Shown in pieces: positions 7,776 to 15,597 of a DNA stretch of 17,606 nucleotides (its first letter is position 1; each line of letters opens with the position of its first letter). Origin of the DNA: Acidimicrobiaceae bacterium (GTDB lineage Bacteria; Actinomycetota; Acidimicrobiia; Acidimicrobiales; UBA8592). The notes below the pieces were generated by a model. That model did not search any database. It saw only the letters and a list, made by a program, of their open reading frames with translations, and had not been told where the DNA came from. The stretch covers positions 2,555 through 20,160 of the forward strand of contig PBPU01000089.1 of assembly GCA_002724825.1 (NCBI GenBank), in the 5' to 3' direction. The translations under genes and the position numbers were made by a program.

Positions 7776-8642
7776 ATGCGCCCAGCAACATTCGAGTACT
7801 TGGCTCCTAAAACTCTTGAAGAAGCGCTGGAGCTAGTCGGCGATGACTCTCGACCCCTTGCAGGTGGGCAAAGCTTAATCGCCCTTATGAACTTACGATT
7901 TGCGACCCCAGAAGCACTCGTCGATCTTCAAGGTATACCAGATTTAACTCGGATTTCGGATGACGGCGAATTTATTCGAATCGGGGCGATGGCATCACAA
8001 GCCGATACTGAAACAAACTCGATAGTACTTAACTCAGTCCCGCTCGTAGCAGAATGCATTCGAGAGATAGGACACTGGCAAATTCGAACAAGAGGAACAG
8101 TAGGAGGTAATTTAGCTCACTCCGACCCAGCCTCGGAGCTTCCAGCCGTAATGGTGACACTTGGAGCTCATTATCATCTAGCTAGTAAAAGAGGAGAACG
8201 AAAAATTCCTGCAGTCGAGTTCCACCAAGGCGCATACGATACTGCTTTAGATCCGGACGAAATACTTACACACATAGCCGTTCCTAAACAGAAACCAACA
8301 GAACGAAGCGCGTTAAATGAATCAGTTCGAGCAGCGGGAGCGTATGCAATTGCAGGAACAACCTCGATCCTTGAAAGAAATAACGAAACGTGTCTAAGGG
8401 CAAAACTTGTTCTTTTCGCTACAGGGTCAAAACCATATGAAGTGCAAGGCCTGAACAGCGTTCTCGTAGGAAAAGAATTGAATTCTGGATCGTTCAGTGA
8501 AGCATCAGAACTAGTTGCAAGTCAAGCTCCCCATTTTGACGACTTTCATGCAACAGCCGAACAACGTAAACAGATCTTCAGAGCACTATCTGAACGTGTT
8601 CTTCAAGAAACGTGGCAGAAATTCCAAGTAGGCTCATCATGA
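7776..8642 (+). CDS. Molybdenum hydroxylase FAD subunit (CoxM/CutM type)
   Basis: A 288-residue medium subunit of the xanthine dehydrogenase/CO dehydrogenase family, passing electrons from the iron-sulphur subunit to an acceptor through FAD. FAD-binding motifs are AGGQSL (29-34), with the following NLRFATP, and TVGGN (108-112) followed by DPASE (117-121). The start at 7776 is preferred over an upstream in-frame start at 7707. It gives the typical MRPATFEYLAP beginning, lies 4 bases after the aldolase stop and has AAAGGA 7 bases upstream. The stop overlaps the small-subunit start as ATGA (8639-8642). Gene order M-S-L is that of Cox-type operons. All key motifs are intact. Confidence 0.94.
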   Translation: MRPATFEYLAPKTLEEALELVGDDSRPLAGGQSLIALMNLRFATPEALVDLQGIPDLTRISDDGEFIRIGAMASQADTETNSIVLNSVPLVAECIREIGHWQIRTRGTVGGNLAHSDPASELPAVMVTLGAHYHLASKRGERKIPAVEFHQGAYDTALDPDEILTHIAVPKQKPTERSALNESVRAAGAYAIAGTTSILERNNETCLRAKLVLFATGSKPYEVQGLNSVLVGKELNSGSFSEASELVASQAPHFDDFHATAEQRKQIFRALSERVLQETWQKFQVGSS

Positions 8643-9124
8643 AAGTGAACCTCCGAACACAAATTAACGATCGGGAAATTGATCTAGAAATAGAGCCACG
8701 TCTTCTTCTAAGCGACCTTTTGAGGGAGCACCTGAATTTCACTGGAACTCATGTGGGCTGTAGCTATGGCGTATGCGGAGCATGCACCGTAATAATTGAT
8801 GGTAAACCAGCACGAAGCTGTCTTACCCTAGCGATTCAGGCAAATAATTGTTCAGTTAGAACAATCGAAGGCGTTGCAGCCTCTAGTACCTTCGATCGAG
8901 TTAGTTCTGCCTTCCATCAAGAGCACGGCTTGCAATGCGGGTTCTGCACTCCAGGAATAATATGTTCAATTGTCGCTCTCACAGAAAGCGGAAAGAATAT
9001 AGCTGAGGAAGATATCGACAAGGTAGTTGACGGCCACTTATGCAGGTGTACCGGATATGTGAACATCCGAAAAGCAGCCAAGAAGGCAGTAGGCATATAT
9101 CAAGGTGATGAGAATGCTAGGTGA
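8639..9124 (+). CDS. Molybdenum hydroxylase [2Fe-2S] subunit (CoxS type)
   Basis: A 161-residue small subunit with two [2Fe-2S] clusters. The N-terminal ferredoxin-like domain has Cys41, Cys46, Cys49 and Cys61 (GCSYGVCGACT, then SC). The C-terminal helical domain has Cys100, Cys103, Cys135 and Cys137 (CGFCTPG and CRCTGY). All eight ligands are present, so it should be functional. It relays electrons from the molybdenum centre in the large subunit to FAD in the medium subunit. The start at 8639 overlaps the previous stop; a GTG/ATG further upstream would only add residues inside the previous gene. There is no export signal, so the complex is cytoplasmic. The end overlaps the large-subunit start by 11 bases. 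Confidence 0.96.
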   Translation: MKVNLRTQINDREIDLEIEPRLLLSDLLREHLNFTGTHVGCSYGVCGACTVIIDGKPARSCLTLAIQANNCSVRTIEGVAASSTFDRVSSAFHQEHGLQCGFCTPGIICSIVALTESGKNIAEEDIDKVVDGHLCRCTGYVNIRKAAKKAVGIYQGDENAR

Positions 9125-11486
9125 AACACGGTATGTGGGAAGTTCCGTCCTTCGCAACGAAGATCAACGACTTCTAAACGGAAATGGAAATTTTCTCGAT
9201 GATATAAAAATATCCGGGTGCCAGTATATTCATTTCGTCCGATCAAATATCGCCCACGGAATCGTTAAGTCCATAGATATCTCCGAGGCAGAAAAAGTCG
9301 CCCACATCACCAAAATATATACTGGCAGAGACCTCCAAGGAATGCTCCAATCGATGGCACCATCAAAAGCTGACGGAGGTATTTTTGAAGAAAAACTGTT
9401 CTCCACCATGGGAGACCAAGACGCTTTCATACGCCGAGAAGATAGACACCCCATCGTCGTTGGTAAGGTCCGCCACGTAGGAGAAATCATAGCTGTAGTC
9501 GTCGGTACTGACCCTTATGTTGTTGAAGACGCAGCTGAGCTCATTATTGTCGATATCGAAGAGATTCAGCCTGTAGTCGACCCTAAAAATGCGTTGGAAG
9601 CTGAATCACCAAAAATTTACGACCACTGGGAAGATAATCGAAGCCTTCATTTGCATGTACGCAAAGGGGATATTGAAGCTGCCTTTGCAAATGCTCATAC
9701 CGTCGTAAAAAGAACATTTCATTCAGGAAGAATTTCTGCGAGCCCTATCGAAACTCGAGGCGTGATCGCCCACTTTGAAGACCATAATGAGAAGCTAACC
9801 GTGTGGTCTTCAACACAGATACCGCATCCAGTTCGAACATACCTCGCTCATTCTCTCAATCTGCCATCGAGTAGAATCCGAGTTGTCGCTCCCGACGTTG
9901 GAGGAGGTTTTGGATGCAAGGCTATCCCTTATCCGGAAGAAATATTATGCTCTCTGATTTCAATCCAGCTAAAGATACCAGTGCGTTGGATTGAAGATCG
10001 ACTCGAGCATTTTACAAGCTCAATCCATAGTCGGGATCAATTTCACGATATCGAAATAGCGATGGACGCAGAAGGAAAAATTCTTGGCCTCAGAGATGAT
10101 TTTCTTATGGACTGTGGCGCTTCGAATCCGTTAGGCGTTGTGCAGCCATATAACACAATCGCTCACCTTGCAGGATGCTATGAGGTTCCGGCGATGGATG
10201 TTACTGCAACCGCAGTTGTAACCAATAAAGTGCCGCTCTCTCCATACCGTGGAGCAGGTCGGCCGGAAGCTGTTTTTGCTATGGACAGAATCCTTGATGT
10301 AGCAGCACAAGAACTGGGGCTAGACCCGTTTGATGTCAGAAGAAAGAATCTTGTTCCATCCGAATCCATGCCATATTCAGTTGGGATAAATTACCGCGAT
10401 GGTGCCCCTATAGTCTACGACAGCGGCGATTTTCCAAAATGCTTCGACACGGCCGTCGAGCTTCTCCAATCATCATGCGACACTGATCGGCGCCGCGACG
10501 AGTCAGGTCGCTATATTGGCTTGGGAGCAGCAACTTACGTTGAAGGGACAGGTATTGGACCATTCGAAGGGGCTCTGGTACGTGTTGACGAAACCGGCAG
10601 TATTCACGTTGCTATCGGCGCATGCCCTCAAGGACAAGGACACGAAACAGTATTTGCGCAAGTAGCAGCAGATACCCTTTCAGTCGATATCGAAGATGTG
10701 AAAGTTGTTACCGGCGACACCGACGCAATCCCATATGGATGGGGAACACTCGCTAGTAGAAGCGCAGTAGTAGCTGGCTCGGCGGTTTATGAAGCGGCGA
10801 CAAAAGTACTTCAAAAAGTAAAAATAGCTGTCGCCGATGAATGGGAGATAAGTCCCGACGACTTGCTAGCCCAACATGGTCGCATCTTTGTAAAGGGAAC
10901 ACCAGCAAAAGAGACAACATTGGAGGAAGTAGCGGAGAAATTCTCCCCAGGAGGAGACTACGCCCAAAAATTCACACCCGGCCTAGAAGAACAGATCTAT
11001 TGGGAACCCCCAACTGTCACTTTTGCATCAGGAGTGCACATAGCGCGCGTGGCTGTAGACGCTGATACGGGAGCTGTAGAAATTCTCACCTACATTGTTG
11101 TTCATGATTGCGGACCTTTACTTAACCCTCAAATTGTTGATGGCCAAATTGCCGGGGGTGTAGCAAAAGGTATAGGGGCAGCACTTTTTGAAGAAATATG
11201 CTATGACGATAATGGACAACCAATGAACCCAAATCTCATGGACTACATTCTTCCAACTAATGATACGATCCCAGATTTATTGATTGAGCATTTAGAGACG
11301 CCATCTCCGCTCAATCCATTGGGAATAAAAGGTGTTGGAGAGGCGGGCACTATCCCTCCACCAGCCGCAATAGCGAATGCAATAGAAAATGCGTTAACCG
11401 AAATAGGAGTAGAAATTAACAAAGTACCTGTTTCACCAAAATATTTGCTTAATCAGATTCAAAAGACAAAGGAAGCCAAACTATGA
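9114..11486 (+). CDS. Molybdenum hydroxylase large subunit (form II CoxL-like)
   Basis: A 790-residue catalytic subunit of the xanthine dehydrogenase family, which binds the molybdopterin cofactor and hydroxylates a C-H bond with water. It opens with ETRYVGSSVLRNED, as in Cox-type large subunits. Molybdopterin motifs include VGGGFGCKA, GACPQGQGHET and the conserved glutamate base Glu743 in GVGEAGTIPPP. The active-site loop reads PYRGAGR (377-383). True form I CO dehydrogenases have a VAYRCSFR-type loop with the copper-binding Cys, so this is not a CO dehydrogenase of that type but a hydroxylase of unknown substrate, probably an aldehyde or N-heterocycle. The start at 9114 has AAGG 8 bases upstream; GTG 9105 and ATG 9108 are alternatives. 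No XdhC- or CoxF-type maturation gene is nearby. Confidence 0.95.
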   Translation: MLGETRYVGSSVLRNEDQRLLNGNGNFLDDIKISGCQYIHFVRSNIAHGIVKSIDISEAEKVAHITKIYTGRDLQGMLQSMAPSKADGGIFEEKLFSTMGDQDAFIRREDRHPIVVGKVRHVGEIIAVVVGTDPYVVEDAAELIIVDIEEIQPVVDPKNALEAESPKIYDHWEDNRSLHLHVRKGDIEAAFANAHTVVKRTFHSGRISASPIETRGVIAHFEDHNEKLTVWSSTQIPHPVRTYLAHSLNLPSSRIRVVAPDVGGGFGCKAIPYPEEILCSLISIQLKIPVRWIEDRLEHFTSSIHSRDQFHDIEIAMDAEGKILGLRDDFLMDCGASNPLGVVQPYNTIAHLAGCYEVPAMDVTATAVVTNKVPLSPYRGAGRPEAVFAMDRILDVAAQELGLDPFDVRRKNLVPSESMPYSVGINYRDGAPIVYDSGDFPKCFDTAVELLQSSCDTDRRRDESGRYIGLGAATYVEGTGIGPFEGALVRVDETGSIHVAIGACPQGQGHETVFAQVAADTLSVDIEDVKVVTGDTDAIPYGWGTLASRSAVVAGSAVYEAATKVLQKVKIAVADEWEISPDDLLAQHGRIFVKGTPAKETTLEEVAEKFSPGGDYAQKFTPGLEEQIYWEPPTVTFASGVHIARVAVDADTGAVEILTYIVVHDCGPLLNPQIVDGQIAGGVAKGIGAALFEEICYDDNGQPMNPNLMDYILPTNDTIPDLLIEHLETPSPLNPLGIKGVGEAGTIPPPAAIANAIENALTEIGVEINKVPVSPKYLLNQIQKTKEAKL

Positions 11487-12268
11487 GTGAACTCGTAACG
11501 GAAGACATTGCCTTGCGCCTATCTTCGATAAAGAAACGATACGGAGGAGTTGTCGCTTTAGACGGGGTTTCCATCGACTTCCCGCGAAATTCTATTACTG
11601 CCATTGTCGGCGACAACGGTGCCGGAAAGTCAACTACTCTGAAAATTATTTCAGGGGCAGAATACCCTGACTCTGGGGAGATTCACGTCAACGGCCAGCA
11701 GGTTAGATTTCGGGCTCCTGAGGATGCACGGCAGGCTGGAATAGAGACCGTGTATCAAGATCTCGCTTTGGCTAACAACCTTACTGCAGCTGAGAATTTA
11801 TTTATGGGTAGAGAAGAAAAGTGGGGTATCGGTGGACTTGCATTCTTAAGACAAAAGAAAATGCAGAAGATGGCTGAGGAAATATTTGAATCGTTTTCGA
11901 TAAATGTTCCCAGCGTGAAAGTACCCGTCTCAGGTCTCTCAGGAGGTCAACGGCAAGGAGTAGCTATTGCTAGAGCTGTGAACTGGGGAAGTGACGTTGT
12001 CTTGCTCGATGAGCCCACCGCAGCACTAGGGGTTACCGAAACAGCAAAGGTAGAAGACGTTATCAACGGGCTTAGAGAAAAAGGCTTAACTCAGGTCATA
12101 GTTAGCCATAACCTCGATCAGGTCTTTCGCCTTTCCGACCGTATAGCCGTAATGCGACGAGGGAAGCTAATGGCGAACTTGGAAACTTCCCAAACGGACC
12201 CACAATCAGTTGTTGCGCTGATCACAGGCATCACGTCCCAGGATCAAAATGGTCTTAGTGATGGCTGA
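11483..12268 (+). CDS. ABC transporter ATP-binding protein, single-domain sugar (FrcA-like) type
   Basis: A 261-residue ATPase with Walker A GDNGAGKST (43-51), Q-loop Gln92, signature LSGGQ (152-156), Walker B VVLLDEP (172-178) and the switch His209. The sequence, with the opening LSSIKKRYGGVVALDGVSIDF and NGQQVRFRAPEDARQAGIETVYQD-type spacing, resembles the single-domain FrcA-like ATPases that pair with RbsC-type permeases, rather than the two-domain RbsA. It is therefore the best candidate to power the permease at 238 and binding protein at 1336, although about 9 kb and nine genes separate them. It overlaps the molybdenum large subunit by ATGA and the next gene by up to 20 bases. Pairing with the distant permease is inference from family and operon context. 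Confidence 0.93.
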   Translation: MSELVTEDIALRLSSIKKRYGGVVALDGVSIDFPRNSITAIVGDNGAGKSTTLKIISGAEYPDSGEIHVNGQQVRFRAPEDARQAGIETVYQDLALANNLTAAENLFMGREEKWGIGGLAFLRQKKMQKMAEEIFESFSINVPSVKVPVSGLSGGQRQGVAIARAVNWGSDVVLLDEPTAALGVTETAKVEDVINGLREKGLTQVIVSHNLDQVFRLSDRIAVMRRGKLMANLETSQTDPQSVVALITGITSQDQNGLSDG

Positions 12269-13070
12269 TACAGCAAAAAAAATTCGCGTCGGGGTGCAAA
12301 TACGACCAAACCATGTCAGCTGGAAAACAATGGAAGCAGCATGGGCCTACTGTGACCAAGAAGGTGTGGATTCGATTTGGACATTTGACCATTTTTTCCC
12401 AATTGATGGGGACCTAGACGGATCGAGCTTCGAATGTTGGACAACACTTGCTGCCATGGCCCCACAAACTGAATATGCCCAGATAGGAGCACTCGTAACC
12501 TGCTACAGCTACCGGAACATCAACCTGCTGGCAGACATGGCACGAACAGTAAGTCACGCTTGCGGTGGAAGATTCATCTTAGGTCTAGGAGCTGGCTGGC
12601 TTGATAAAGACTATGAAGAGTATGGTTTCGAAAAACTTGGAGATGCTGAACGTATTCGAGGAATGCAAAAATCTATTTCCCTCATCGAGGAAAGGTATTC
12701 AAAATTGAACCCTCCTCCAGTTAACCCTATACCTTTGCTTATAGGAGGCTTAGGCCAGAAACTCACCTTGTCTGTCACCGCACAGTACGCGGATATGTGG
12801 AACGGATGGGGAACACCTGCCGAAATTAGCCACCTTAATAACGTCCTTGACGATCACTGCCGAAAATTTGATCGAAACCCAGACGAAATCGAACGAACTG
12901 TCGCCTTATTCGAGTATGCCGACGAAGCATCATATGACCAATATTTAGCAGCCGGAGCAACCCACATAATTATTGTTCAAAGCGGTCCCACGTATGAATT
13001 TGAAGAGCTGGGGAACCTCCTATCTTGGCGTGATAGTCGAAATCAGCAGATCGGAGAAGCTCATGGGTAA
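12249..13070 (+). CDS. Luciferase-like (LLM) flavin/F420-dependent oxidoreductase
   Basis: A 273-residue TIM-barrel protein of the bacterial-luciferase-like superfamily. Recognisable family segments are DSIWTFDHFFP near residue 41, SSFECWTTLAAMA, the phosphate-binding-type RFILGLGAGWLDKDYEEYG (about 108-126), and a central IPLLIGGLGQKLTL stretch. It most resembles the actinobacterial subgroup usually annotated as F420-dependent, but F420 versus FMN use cannot be decided from sequence alone. Its role could be hydride transfer or monooxygenation of a pathway intermediate. The start at 12249 has AGGA 5 bases upstream; ATG 12261 (MADTAKK) is an alternative with poorer spacing. An 8-A run at 12275-12282 lies just inside the gene. 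The stop overlaps the aminotransferase start by 8 bases. Confidence 0.88.
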   Translation: MVLVMADTAKKIRVGVQIRPNHVSWKTMEAAWAYCDQEGVDSIWTFDHFFPIDGDLDGSSFECWTTLAAMAPQTEYAQIGALVTCYSYRNINLLADMARTVSHACGGRFILGLGAGWLDKDYEEYGFEKLGDAERIRGMQKSISLIEERYSKLNPPPVNPIPLLIGGLGQKLTLSVTAQYADMWNGWGTPAEISHLNNVLDDHCRKFDRNPDEIERTVALFEYADEASYDQYLAAGATHIIIVQSGPTYEFEELGNLLSWRDSRNQQIGEAHG

Positions 13071-14295
13071 TGAAAGCCTCTGGTATCCATTCACGCCATC
13101 ATCTGGGCCAAATCCGCACCAAATAGTTAAAGGAGAAGGAAAGTATGTTTTTGACTATCTCGGAGACCGGCTATTAGATGCCACAGCTGGGGGAGTGGCT
13201 TGCGTTATTCTCGGCCACGGAAGAAAAGAAATAGCTAAAGCGGTACAAGAACAACTCGAAGAGCTCGAATATTACTGCCTTTTTGGATACTCGCATCCCC
13301 TAGCCGAAAAGTTTGCCCATGAAATAGCTCAACGAACGCCAGGAGACCTAAACCACGTTTTCTTCACCAACTCTGGTTCCGAAGCAGTCGAAACAGCCTT
13401 GAAAGCAGCACGGGCTTTCTGGTACCGAAATAACCAAGCGCAAAAAACAAAATTTATTTCTCTACACAACGGCTACCACGGAATGAACTTCGGCGGTATC
13501 TCGATAGGAGGACTAACCGAAAACCGGACAACCTTCGGCCCGCTCCTTTCGGGATGCACACAAGTCCCTGCCCATGACATAGGCCTTCTTCAGGAAGAAA
13601 TCGAATTTCAGAATCCCGAAACAATCGCTGCAGTGATCATGGAGCCTGTCCAAGCGGCAGGAGGCGTATATCCGCCACCGGAAGGATACTTAACTGAAGT
13701 TCGAGAACTCTGCGATCGCAACAATATCTTGCTAATACTCGATGAAGTCGTATGTGGATGGGGTCGCTTAGGGCATTGGTTCGGAGGCCACAGATACGGA
13801 GTTGTTGCTGACATCATGACAACAGCGAAAGGATTAACCTCCGCCTACATACCGATGGGGGCAACAATCGTCAACGAACGAATACATCAAAATTTTATAG
13901 GAGGTGGGAATATAGAATTCATGCACGGCTATACCTATTCCGGTCATCCAGCTGCATGCGCAGCAGGATTAACGGTTGTAAATATCCTCGAAAAAGAAAA
14001 CATCGTATCTAATGCGAATTCTGTAGGCCGACACCTTCAAGAACGGATGCGTGAACTGGTCGAAAGCCCAATAGTTAAGGAAGTTAGGGGAGAAGGAATG
14101 TTAGCTGCAGTTGAATTCGATTCGGAAGATTGTTTTGGAACAGTTACTCAAGTTGTAATCGCTATGCAAAAGCAAGGTATTTTGATACGTGCGCAAGAAG
14201 ACCATGTTGGAATATACCCTCCGCTTACATTTACTAAAGAGGATATCGATACAGTCGTAGATGGATTAACTGATGTGATAGGAAAATTGTCATGA
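13063..14295 (+). CDS. Class III (omega-type) PLP-dependent aminotransferase
   Basis: A 410-residue fold-type I aminotransferase of class III (omega-amino acid, glutamate-semialdehyde and diamine relatives). The PLP phosphate loop is SGSEA (104-108). Asp227 in LILDEVVCGWGR contacts the pyridine nitrogen, and Lys256 in TTAKGLTSAY forms the Schiff base. The GYHG segment (137-140) stacks on the ring. All essential residues are present. It should move an amino group between an amine or omega-amino acid and a keto acid or aldehyde; the substrate is unknown. The start at 13063 is chosen because GGAGAAG precedes it and the family-typical WYPFTP opening follows; longer starts would extend into the previous gene. 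It overlaps the MarR gene by ATGA. Confidence 0.93.
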   Translation: MGNESLWYPFTPSSGPNPHQIVKGEGKYVFDYLGDRLLDATAGGVACVILGHGRKEIAKAVQEQLEELEYYCLFGYSHPLAEKFAHEIAQRTPGDLNHVFFTNSGSEAVETALKAARAFWYRNNQAQKTKFISLHNGYHGMNFGGISIGGLTENRTTFGPLLSGCTQVPAHDIGLLQEEIEFQNPETIAAVIMEPVQAAGGVYPPPEGYLTEVRELCDRNNILLILDEVVCGWGRLGHWFGGHRYGVVADIMTTAKGLTSAYIPMGATIVNERIHQNFIGGGNIEFMHGYTYSGHPAACAAGLTVVNILEKENIVSNANSVGRHLQERMRELVESPIVKEVRGEGMLAAVEFDSEDCFGTVTQVVIAMQKQGILIRAQEDHVGIYPPLTFTKEDIDTVVDGLTDVIGKLS

Positions 14296-14804
14296 CGTCG
14301 CAAGAAGTGAAATTAGATCAAGTTGACAGAATCGTCTCTCAGTGGGAGAGAGAACGCCCGGACCTGGATGTTTCTCCTGTCGAGATCTTCGGTCGGATAG
14401 CAAGAGTGGATATGCTCCTAGGAAAATTTGTTAACGATTTTCTTGTCCAGCACAATCTCACACTTGGGTTATTCGACGTACTCACAGGGTTAAGGAGATC
14501 GGGTCAACCATATAAACTTAAGCCATCTGACTTAGCTGATATGACCATGCTCACTTCCGGAGGTATCACTGGTCGCCTTGATCAACTTGAAGAATTAGGC
14601 TTCGTTGAACGAACAAGTGACGCCCAAGATCGGCGAGTGGTTTTTGCTCAACTTACCCAAGAGGGATTGTCGCTCATTGATACAGTTATCGAAGGTCATT
14701 TCTCTCGAGAAGCAGAAGTCCTCGAAGAAATAGACAAATCAGACAGGTTTGAGCTCGCTGGGCTACTTAGGAAACTTGAGAAGGCTCTCGAGAGCAGGCA
14801 ATGA
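14292..14804 (+). CDS. MarR-family transcriptional regulator
   Basis: A 170-residue winged-helix regulator. The helix-turn-helix lies around residues 75-100 (LKPSDLADMTMLTSGGITGRL), the recognition helix leads into RLDQLEELGFVER, and the wing carries the typical DRR motif in SDAQDRRVVFAQLT. Long N- and C-terminal helices for dimerisation are present. MarR proteins usually repress neighbouring genes and are released by a small ligand, often a pathway substrate or phenolic compound. It lies inside the operon rather than at its head, overlapping both neighbours by ATGA, so its expression would follow that of the genes it probably controls. No operator can be assigned, because the operon promoter lies left of the window or near 2400. 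Confidence 0.9.
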   Translation: MTSQEVKLDQVDRIVSQWERERPDLDVSPVEIFGRIARVDMLLGKFVNDFLVQHNLTLGLFDVLTGLRRSGQPYKLKPSDLADMTMLTSGGITGRLDQLEELGFVERTSDAQDRRVVFAQLTQEGLSLIDTVIEGHFSREAEVLEEIDKSDRFELAGLLRKLEKALESRQ

Positions 14805-15589
14805 TGCCAGTCCGTGTCGGTATCTTGGGATTTGGGGCTATCGGCAGATCAGTCGTGGATTCCTTACTAGAACACAAGGAGGAATTTCACCTCGTTGGTT
14901 TCTCTGACGTCGAACAGGTTGACGGCACCCCTATTCCTCAGATGCCAGTTGAAGAGATGATCCACGCTTCTGATATTGTCGTCGAAGTAGCGAGCCACGC
15001 CGCAGTTCGAGAGTACGCTGTCCAGATCATAGAATCTGGAACAGATTTACTGATTGTCTCCGTGGGCGCCCTCGCAGATAGGTCCTTAGAAGAAAAATTG
15101 TTGGATGCTGGCCCTGGAAACTTAATCATTTGCACTGGCGCGTTAGGAGGAATTGATTATATTCAGGCTGCTAAAATTCTAGGACGGATTGACGACATTT
15201 CCCTAACGTCAATAAAAAAGCCAGGGGTTTTATCTCAGCCATGGATGCAAGATTCCATGCAAGAAAAACTAGCTGCGGGCGACGAACGTGTCGTTGTCTT
15301 TGAGGGTAATGCCCGCGAAGCGGCCGAAGCTTTCCCTAAATCAAGCAACGTTTCGGCGACGCTGGCTTTAACAGTAGGTAGTTGGGACACAGTGAAAGTC
15401 CGAGTCATTGGAGACCCCGAAGCAAAACAAACTAAGCATCAAATCCATTTATCTGGCGAGGTAGGAGAAAGCACATTTGAAGTTAATAGTCTTCCCTCGA
15501 CAATCAACCCTGCGACAAGTTCTGTTGTTCCCTATTCAGTAGTGAAAGCATTGAGAACCGCTCATGGGTCTGGCTACAAAATTATGTAG
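14801..15589 (+). CDS. L-aspartate dehydrogenase-family protein (NadX-like)
   Basis: A 262-residue NAD(P)-binding protein of the aspartate dehydrogenase (DUF108) family, which interconverts aspartate and iminoaspartate/oxaloacetate plus ammonia. The Rossmann motif is GFGAIG (10-15). The CTGALGGIDYIQAAK block (111-125), the AFPKSSNVSATLAL block (177-190) and the catalytic His213 in KHQIH match the family, as does INPATS near 235-240. Family members serve NAD biosynthesis or amino-acid breakdown. In this operon, beside an aminotransferase, it may deaminate the amino acid formed or act on a related substrate. It overlaps the MarR stop by ATGA and is the last gene of the run, ending 8 bases before the 3' end of the convergent folE. 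Confidence 0.85.
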   Translation: MMPVRVGILGFGAIGRSVVDSLLEHKEEFHLVGFSDVEQVDGTPIPQMPVEEMIHASDIVVEVASHAAVREYAVQIIESGTDLLIVSVGALADRSLEEKLLDAGPGNLIICTGALGGIDYIQAAKILGRIDDISLTSIKKPGVLSQPWMQDSMQEKLAAGDERVVVFEGNAREAAEAFPKSSNVSATLALTVGSWDTVKVRVIGDPEAKQTKHQIHLSGEVGESTFEVNSLPSTINPATSSVVPYSVVKALRTAHGSGYKIM

Positions 15590-15597
15590 GTGCAGGT

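Noticed and set aside
7776..11486. Aerobic carbon monoxide dehydrogenase (CoxMSL)
   Set aside because: Subunit order fits, but the large-subunit loop is PYRGAGR without the copper-ligand cysteine of form I enzymes, so a CO-oxidising role is not supported.
12973..13062. Longer aminotransferase N-terminus starting at 12973
   Set aside because: It would overlap the LLM gene by nearly 100 bases and adds residues without family character; ATG 13063 has a good ribosome site and the expected N-terminus.
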